DNA from: Leptodontidium sp. MPI-SDFR-AT-0119
Taxonomy: Eukaryota; Ascomycota; Leotiomycetes; Helotiales; Leptodontidiaceae
NCBI GenBank assembly: GCA_020726505.1
Contig: JAHLEZ010000012.1
Location: 2,480,001 to 2,544,000, forward strand
Length of the DNA stretch: 64,000 bases
Reading direction: 5' to 3'
The position numbers were made by a program, and so were the translations under genes. The notes below the pieces were generated by a model. That model made no database searches. It was not told the origin of the DNA and saw only the letters and a program-made list of their open reading frames with translations. Within the stretch, counting starts at the first letter, position 1; each line of letters begins with the position of its first letter. This document shows positions 56,522-64,000 of the stretch, piece after piece.

Positions 56522-56925
56522 TAGAGGGTGACACTATTCGTGGGACGAAAACGGAAAACCCCACCAAAAGTTAAATATTTTGAATAATTATAAAATAACG
56601 ATATACTATTAAAATCCTTTAAAAGTTAGAGTTAAAATATTTTAAAATATAAATTCAAAGTTCCGTTAGTTAGACTTAGACTAGTGCTAGTGTATTATTA
56701 GTAATCCTAATATATAAAAAATTTAAAATTCGACTACTTTATAATAAATAATATGCATTATTAATAATACTTAAGTAAAAAGGATTATAAAAATATTTTT
56801 TATACATCACTAGCGCTATATATTAAAGTTTTAATAAGTTTTATTAACAGTTGCGAGTTTAATTATTTCTCGAAGATAGTAAAGTTCTAAGGTCTAGTCC
56901 CATTAATAGTGTCACCCCCTGATAG
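56522..56925. mobile_element. Degraded terminal-inverted-repeat element (about 400 bp)
   Basis: The sequence AGGGTGACACTATTCGTGGG at 56525 is mirrored, inverted, at 56898-56920 (read on minus: AGGGGGTGACACTATTAATG), and both run into GGGAC. The inside is AT-rich and non-coding. TA dinucleotides stand close to both outer ends, which would suit a Tc1/mariner-type insertion, but the outermost bases do not match perfectly. It is probably a RIP-altered MITE. Confidence 0.5.
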
Positions 56926-57427
56926 TTATATAATTCTACGAAAAACTTCTTTATATTTAATATGTAATAAAGTCTTATAGTTATCGAATTATATAATAAT
57001 AAGAATTTAAATGTTTTATAATAAACTTTTTTAAGTAAAATATATTTAATTATATACAAATAAATATATAAAACTAAATTATATATTTAGCTTTAAACTT
57101 TAATTAAATAACGTTAATTTATGAAAACATTATTTAATAATTAAATATATATTATAAAAATATATTTGTTATAATATAAGATTTATAAGTTATATATTAA
57201 TAATAAAAATATAATTTAAAAATATATTATATATTATTATATTAACTAAGGCTAACAATTAAACTTATATATTAAAAATGTAATAGTACAAGAGTTCGTA
57301 AGTGAATAGTATCGTAATTAAGTGATAATACTCTTTATTAACGCGAATATTAAAGTAAAAAGTTCTTTCTTCAAAGGTAAATTACTTTTTTGTTATTTTT
57401 AATATTATTTAAATTAATTTTAAATAA

Positions 57428-57648
57428 GTTTAATTATATAACGCAGCCTTTATATAATAGTTATATATTAATAACGTATTAACATTACATAACTTTACTT
57501 AGTTAACTACTAAGTGGGTATATAATATAAATCCCTTATTTAAAGTTTCGAGTTTTACTAAGTTTTTCCGAGGTTATTACGTCTTCTCGTAATATCTTAA
57601 ACTAATCTTATTTAGGTATAATAAATGAAGATAGAATTACTACTTTTA
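57428..57648 (+). repeat. Left copy of a second long terminal repeat (about 220 bp)
   Basis: Shares with 62824-63033 the order TTTAATTAYATAACGCRGC, ACTTAGTTAAYTAYTAAGTR, GGTATATAATATAAATC, then TTATTACGTYTTYTCGTAAT and an end in CTAYTTTYA. The differences are mostly transitions plus short indels. The exact left boundary is uncertain because the TG end seems mutated. Confidence 0.6.
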
Positions 57649-60600
57649 TATTACTTCTTTTCCTTTGTAAAAATCGAGTTTATAATATAAAAACGATTAA
57701 AAAACAATATATAAGTGATTACTATATATTATTTAAATAATGAATTAATCGTAAAATATAATATATAATATAAAATTAATAAAATAATAATATACTATTA
57801 TTTTTCAAATATAATATCTCGTAATTTAATTAAAAGGTTAATTATATTAACTTTTTGTTTATTATAAGTATAACAATTATTACGTAGAATACTTTTAATA
57901 ATATTTAAGACTTTAGCGAATTATAAAGTTTATTTTATATCAAAGAGCTTTAAGCGAAGACTTATAAGCTTAAGCTTAAAAGAGTTTTAATTGGCTTAAT
58001 TATAATCGTATATATTTTGCTTTTTTTATATAAACTTATAAGAAAGCATTTAATAAGCTTTTTGAGTTAAGGCTTAATACAATAATTAATTAATTAGTAT
58101 ATTACTTTTATTTTCAAAATAAAGCTTTAATAAATTCTTTTTTTATTATTATTTTAACTAAAAGTTGGTCTATTTGTCCTAGAATTATTAAAATCGATAA
58201 AATTAATATTAAGTTCGCTAAGCTTTTTGTTGATTTCGCTTATACACGAGCTTTAATAAGCTCTTATTAAATCAAGAACGATTATTTCGTTTTGAAAAGG
58301 CTTATGCGTATTTAACTTCTAAAAGTGTAATTTTTATTATTTAACTATACTTATAAAACGTCTCTTAATTGGCTTCAAAATTCACCCCCGTTATTAGCGT
58401 AATATTAGTATATAGGTCTTAATAAGTTATTAAAGCTAATAGTATTATATTACTCTTAGTTAAATAAATATTCGTTATAATTTACTTTATATTATAAAGT
58501 ATTATCTTCGATTTTATAATCACTTATACGTAATATAATATATTTATATTTATTATATTTAATATCGGTTATAGTATTAACAATATTTAATTAATTAAGA
58601 AGCCTTAATATAGCCTTATGTAATTGAGAAAAGTTAATTATAAAATATGTTTTTATTAACGAAGGTAAATTTTTTTAAAAAAAATAAGCGAGCCCCTTTT
58701 ATATTAATATTTTATAAGAGCCTGATTTAACGAAGTTGAGCTTTTTTAAAGATTTAAAAGACGTTAAACCTTTCATATATAATTATATATTATCTTTTAA
58801 TTTAAAATTAATAAATTAGCAATATTAATTTGCGATTTAAATTTAAGAGATTTATACTCTTTTAAGATAAACCTTTATATATTTATTACGTTAATTATAC
58901 GCGTAGCGAAATATTAAGCTTTTACGTTATTAACGTATATAGCGTATTTCTTTTTAAGTCGTATTAAAGCTAAGAGCTATTGTGGTTTACATAGAAGCTA
59001 ATCAAGTCTCGATTTTAATATTTGAGTATAACTTAAATAAGTCTTAAATATTAAAGTCTAATGTAATTTTAAATCTAAAAAGATTTAATAAACTACTTTT
59101 AATACGTGCATTACTTAATAAATTACTAATATTTATAACTAACTTATTTTTTAATCTACTTTTAATAATAATAATTAATACAACTAACGTACGTTAAAAA
59201 TTAAGTATAAAAGAAATTGAGTTTAAGTCGCTTAGCGATGTTTACGTTAATACTTAACGATATTAAGAGGCCTTATTAAGATTAGTCTTTAAAACTTTAA
59301 AATCTGATTAGCTTTTAAACTTAGTAATAGCAAATATATCGTTTGAAATAATATTTTTAATTATTTTCGTAAAATTTTAATTTTAATCGTTAAGTACTTT
59401 TAAAAAAACCTAACCCAACTTAGGTTAACGCGCGGTAGTATTAACTACGCGTAGTTTAAAAGAAGAAGAAGATTGGACTAATTGTCTTGATATTTATTAA
59501 TACAAGGTTTAAACCTTTATTTTAAATATTAATTGTAAATCTTTATTTAATTATTGATTTAAAAAATAATACGTCGTAAAATACTTTAATTTTACGTCTA
59601 ATATACGAAAAAAGTATTATTAATATTTAAAAACGAATTAAAAGCCTTTATTACTTATAATCTAAATAAAATTGTCGTAATATTAATATATAAATAAGCT
59701 ATTTCTTAAGCGTTTATATCCTTTTTATAAGAAATTAATATTAATTACTTAAATAGGAGATTAATTACGACGCAAAGACGTAGCCATAATTCTTTTTATT
59801 ATTCGATAATTACGTAAAAGTTATAATTATATTCTTTTAAGGCCTTTTGGAAATAAATAAAGGCTATAATAATCCCGAGGATTTATTCGTTAATTTCTTA
59901 ATTCTTTGATAATCGTAATAAATACTTATATAAGTAATTATATTGTTAATTATATTAGACTAATAATATCTATTTTTAAGAGTTAATACGTTTAATCACA
60001 ACTAAGGTATACCGTTACTATTTAATTATAAATCTCTTTAATAAAGTCTCAGTATAAAAAAAGCATATTAAGGATTAATAATTAGCTTTTATATAATAAA
60101 ATTCCATTTATTAACTTATAATAATTTGCTTTTCGATTAGCAGCTTTTTATAAAAGTTCAAAGGATTTTTTGGCTTTATTACTTTGTAATAAATGATTAA
60201 TAAGAAACGAGTTTTCGTTATTTAAATCGTTTAATTCGTGTATTAATAAATTCGCTTTTATAAACAAATAAAGTTAATCAAAATATAATAGTAATTTAAA
60301 ATGATATTTAGTTTTTTAACGTTTTATTTCTTAATTTCTTATTTTCTTTTAATAAGAATATTAACTTCAGCGTTATTAATATCCTTTCGATATATTATTA
60401 TAAAGTAATAATTAGTTAAAGCTTTAGTTTAATATACTTAACGACTTATAAAAGCTTTTATAATAAATATAAATCTCTATACGTTTATAAGTTCTTTTTA
60501 AGTTAATACATTAAGTTTTTAAACTCGTATTATTACTAATATTTCTTTATTATATATTTTGTAATTATACTTCGTAAAGGTTATAGTCTTAGAAAAGTAA

Positions 60601-61322
60601 ATTATAAAATAATATTTATTATTTAAGTATTATTAAAATAATATCCTTATTGTTATACTATTATTAATATTGGTTTTAATTATAGCTTTTAATTTAAAGT
60701 CATAATAGCGTAAAAGAAAAACTTTAATAAAGTTATTTTTAATAATATTAAAGACCTTTTAATATTACTTATTAAAGGTTTAGTGAGTTTTTGAAGCTTA
60801 TTAATAAACCTTTAATAAAAGTTATAAAAGCCTAAAAATAATAATATTACTTATATCGCTATAAAATATTTTTAATTTTAAATAATAAATATTTTGTTTT
60901 AATTAACTTTAATATTATTAATTATAATATTAAATACAAGGTATTTAATATATATAATTAAGAATTCGCTTTTTTAACGTTAACTTGTAATCTTGCGTTT
61001 AATAAGCGGCGTATTATCTTAAAAACGTAACTTTTAAATTCTTAAGGACTCTTTAAATATATAATATTATTATTTAGTACGTTATATAAAAAACGTTTAA
61101 ATAATTTATTAAAATATTATTTATATGATTTTGGCAAATAACTAAGTTGTTTTTTAATTTAAAAAGTAAAACTTTATACTTATACGCTTTATAATGCGTT
61201 TTAAATATATTAAGTTCTTTATTATTAGGGTTTATTTTTATTTAATAAAAGCTTAATAAATATAGAACTTTATAAAAACTTTTACCTCTTTAATTTAATT
61301 AGTATTTTATTTATTAAAGAAA

Positions 61323-61762
61323 GGCCACAGCTAAATCTCCATACGTAAATAGCTAAATCCCCATACGCTAAGTAAGCGAGCCAAAAATAAAGAGTGCATT
61401 TATCACCACCAAAATTAGTATGTATAACTATGTACAGTGCATATCTGGCCCTCTAATACCAGTTCATCCAAATCATCTACTTCAAACTCTGCATCCTGAG
61501 TATATACCTCAACTCCACTAATTACCTCTCGTTGCATCGTAGCTATAGTAATCGTAGTAGCATCTTCAAGCTTCAACTTCTCTGATTCTTAGCCTCAGAA
61601 GTAGTTACGTAATTATGAAGGTTTGTGCTACGCATCAAAGGCCCTTGCCACTTAGTATTAATCAGTATGGCACGGGAAGGTTGATAGATGACACTCGCTA
61701 AGTCACTAAAAATTAAGCGTATGGGGATTTAGCTATTCACGTATGGAGATTTAGCTGTGGCC
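61323..61762. mobile_element. hAT-type MITE, 440 bp, nested in the degraded LTR element
   Basis: The 47-bp terminal inverted repeats (61323-61369 and 61716-61762) start GGCCACAGCTAAATCTCCAT and differ at one position. They are flanked on both sides by the same 8-bp duplication, TAAAGAAA (61315-61322 and 61763-61770), the hAT hallmark. Each terminal repeat itself contains two tandem versions of AGCTAAATCYCCATACG. The 346-bp interior has near-normal GC, no RIP-like decay and no transposase frame. It is therefore a non-autonomous element that inserted after its host repeat had been mutated. Confidence 0.85.
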
Positions 61763-62823
61763 TAAAGAAATTAAGTAGCGATTCTTACGCATAAATTCGT
61801 TAAGCTATTTAAAGTTAATATAAAAGCGTAAATTTTAGTTAGCTTTTTTAATAAATAATATAAGAAAAGCGTAAAAAGCTTTTAAAGGTTTAATAAAACC
61901 TTTCTTTAAGTTATTATTAATATATTCCTTTATTAATATAACCTTTTTATATAATATATTTTATAATAGGTTGTATTTAAGTTATATAATTCATCAAAAA
62001 CGACTTAGTAATCGTAACTCTAATATAAGAGTAATTTATTAAACTCTCTTTTATTAAAAGCTTTCGAATAAAATAATAAATACTTAAGTATTTTCACTTT
62101 AATTTGTTTTTTTTTCAAAAGATAATTTTATAATTATATAATTAATTTCGTATAAGTTCGTCGTAAATAGCTTTAAATCGCTTTTCTTTTGATTTTATTT
62201 AATAATAAATTAAAAGCTTTAAGTGAAATAGCGTAAATTTCAATAAAAGCGCTAATAAAATCTTCGGATTTGATTTTAGGGTAAGCGGTTTGTGGCGTTG
62301 AGTAAATTAATTATTAGAGCTCTGTTTAAATGTTTTTAATAATTCTCTGTTTATAATTGTAATATTTCGTTAATAATTCTTTATATAAGTCTGATTAATT
62401 TATAATTTTAATTAAATATTCTTTTGTTTCTGTTTTAAGAATTTAATATTAATAGTATTTATAATTATAATATTATAAAAACTTCGCTTAATAAAGTATT
62501 CTAATCTCGCAAGCCTTATACTTAGCGTTTTAGCTTATAACCTTAGGGTGTTTTATGGTGTAATTCTAAGGTGTTTCATAAACCGAAGGCTTACGAGTAC
62601 TAGGCTTAATTAAGTAACTAAAGCGACGGTAGCTTAGCAACTAAAGTAGTTATATAAACTTAAAAATGCCTCCTTAATAAAATCATCTTTTATACCAAAT
62701 ATTACTTGTTTTTAATAATATAGTTTAATCGCGTTTAAAAATTAGTTTATAATAACGTAAATTAAGTCCTTTTTTCCTAAGTTAATTTCTTCGTAAAATA
62801 ACCTTTTTATAATTTTTAATTAG

Positions 62824-63033
62824 GTTTAATTACATAACGCGGCTTTTACATAATAATTACGTATTAATTATGTATTAGCGTTATATAACCTCACTTAGTT
62901 AATTATTAAGTAGGTATATAATATAAATCGCTTATCTAAGGTTCTAAGCTTTATTAAGCTTTTTCGAAATTATTACGTTTTTTCGTAATGTCTTATTTAA
63001 GCATAATAAATGAAGTAGGAACCACTATTTTCA
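62824..63033 (+). repeat. Right copy of the second long terminal repeat
   Basis: Partner of 57428-57648. It retains more C and G (for example ATAACGCGGC and CCTCACTTAG) and ends TTTTCA. After it the composition returns to normal within about 80 bases. Confidence 0.6.
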
Positions 63034-63099
63034 TAAAAATTTATATTTATAACTTAATTATAATAAAAGTTATAAGTATTTGAAAATATAAAATTTTGG

Positions 63100-63303
63100 T
63101 AATAAGATCGGATTTTGAAAAGGAAACCGATTATAGTGTGTTGGATGAAGCAAATCAGAGAAGGTCGCATAAGATCACCAACAACGCTAGTCTCACTCAA
63201 CGATGGCCTTGGTGAAATGGCCTCAACAATTCAACGAGTTTGTGGCGTTTTATCTCAACCCCCCTCCCCCAAGACGACATGTGCTGCACTTCTTGAGACT
63301 TAG
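63100..63303 (+). pseudogene. Short coding-like remnant at the AT-block boundary
   Basis: The plus strand reads DFEKETDYSVLDEANQRRSH and KITNNASLTQRWPW, then a TGA, then NGLNNSTSLWRFIS to a stop. The composition looks like real protein but I recognise no family. It may be the end of a gene cut by the transposon block. Confidence 0.2.
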
Positions 63304-64000
63304 TCAGTATATTAAGTATATTAGATAAAGCTCAACAAGGCTTAGTAAGAGAAGCGGTGAGGATACACTTTCAGCTATCGAAATGGGCAAGTGCAGTGCC
63401 AGCGGATCATCACTGATGATGGATGATGGATACTCGCAGCAAGCAATGCGAGATTGGTCACAGACAGTGTGCGGGGAACGGGAGCAGAATTCCAATTGAC
63501 CAATAAGCTATTAATCTAGTGAAGCACCGCTACTCCCCACCCCCACCAAGGTTCGTCCCATCGTTACAAATCTCTCGGGTTGGCGTAACCTGATATATCA
63601 ACACAACCCTCTTCAAGTCCTACAGACCGATCATCATCTGATGTGTAATTGAACTTGCACAAAGCACAAAAGACAGACAGAATCCAAAATCCATCGCCGA
63701 GCTGAGATGCCGAAATATCCTTGAAAAACAAACAGCCTTCACTCACACGACAAACATCTTCAGCGCTTATTCCGCACAGCTAACGTCGACCCGCAGACCG
63801 GATGTACTTCCCTAGAAGGCAAGAGAGACCTACCATGGCAGCATTTCTGCAGCCCCTAAAGTGATTAAAATAGGCGTGTCAATCGTCAATTGGATTATCA
63901 GCTATCTCTAGAGACCTGCCGAAAACTTTTCAGGATCCTTTGAGGCATCGCCCCAACAGTTCTTTGCTACCTGACTCGATTTTGACGTACATGTCCGTGG
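63304..64000. other. Gene-space sequence without recognised gene
   Basis: About 700 bases of normal GC to the window end. Only short frames occur; a gene may begin beyond the edge. Confidence 0.4.

Larger units (their letters stand above)
57428..63033 (+). mobile_element. RIP-degraded LTR retrotransposon, about 5.6 kb
   Basis: Direct repeats of about 210-220 bp lie 5.4 kb apart in the AT-rich block. The internal length, after subtracting the nested MITE, is about 4.7 kb, the size of a Gypsy or Copia element. Stops are dense in all frames and I could not read reverse transcriptase motifs, so the superfamily stays open. The direction is not proven. Confidence 0.5.

Noticed and set aside
56859..57059. 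66-codon minus-strand frame in the AT-rich block
   Set aside because: Composition (I, L, Y, K, F) is what random AT-rich DNA yields; no motif.
53914..63033. AT-rich block considered as mitochondrial insertion or centromere core
   Set aside because: Stops saturate all frames, no mitochondrial gene is readable, and paired LTRs and TIRs explain the structure as RIP-mutated transposons. A centromere role cannot be excluded but has no positive evidence here.

Overview
This window looks like a filamentous ascomycete nuclear genome (Pezizomycotina; the exact class is not provable from sequence alone). The evidence is short GT-AG introns of about 40-110 nt with CTAAC/CTGAC-like branch points, two Zn2Cys6 transcription factors, a HET-domain protein, a NACHT-ankyrin protein, and a roughly 9 kb AT-rich block of the kind left by repeat-induced point mutation (RIP).

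Layout. 0-3.3 kb: 3' part of a NACHT/ankyrin (NLR-like) gene whose last repeats and terminal ZZ zinc finger are still readable but broken by stops and frameshifts. 3.6-6.4 kb: a graveyard holding a RING-H2 relic, a truncated viperin-type radical-SAM gene and, directly beside it on the same strand, a nucleoside-monophosphate-kinase-type P-loop relic. 7.3-16.6 kb: an FMN-binding split-barrel protein, a Zn2Cys6 factor with one frameshift, an ABC-transporter ATPase relic, a second Zn2Cys6 factor and a six-exon class III aminotransferase. 17.4-19.1 kb: an intact HET-domain gene. 20.4-28 kb: a secreted Vgb-like beta-propeller with two frameshifts, a small nuclear-type protein whose promoter and start are duplicated 4 kb away, and a large membrane protein with three frameshifts. 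28.3-36 kb: two divergently transcribed Mug190/tricalbin-like lipid-transfer genes. 37.6-39.1 kb: an SRA-YDG methyl-cytosine reader. 39.6 kb: a small secreted cysteine protein. 40.5-43.9 kb: mostly decayed sequence. 44.1-49.6 kb: an 1813-residue ankyrin-like protein with a coiled-coil tail. 50.3-53.5 kb: a CorA-like membrane protein and a 105-residue zinc-ribbon protein, preceded by an interstitial telomere-type repeat. 53.9-63.0 kb: RIP-degraded transposons (a 2.1 kb LTR element, a TIR element, a roughly 5.6 kb LTR element) with a clean 440-bp hAT-type MITE nested in the last one.

The genes do not form one pathway. Two themes recur. One is accessory recognition or defence: NACHT-ankyrin-ZZ, HET, the ankyrin giant, and the viperin plus kinase relics. 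The other is genome defence: heavily mutated repeats together with an SRA-domain gene. The most notable observation is the viperin relic lying against a nucleotide-kinase relic, which recalls the RSAD2-CMPK2 pairing of animals. Several otherwise clean genes carry isolated one-base frameshifts, so either assembly indels or recent pseudogenisation must be considered. Gene starts, splice sites and relic boundaries were worked out by eye.
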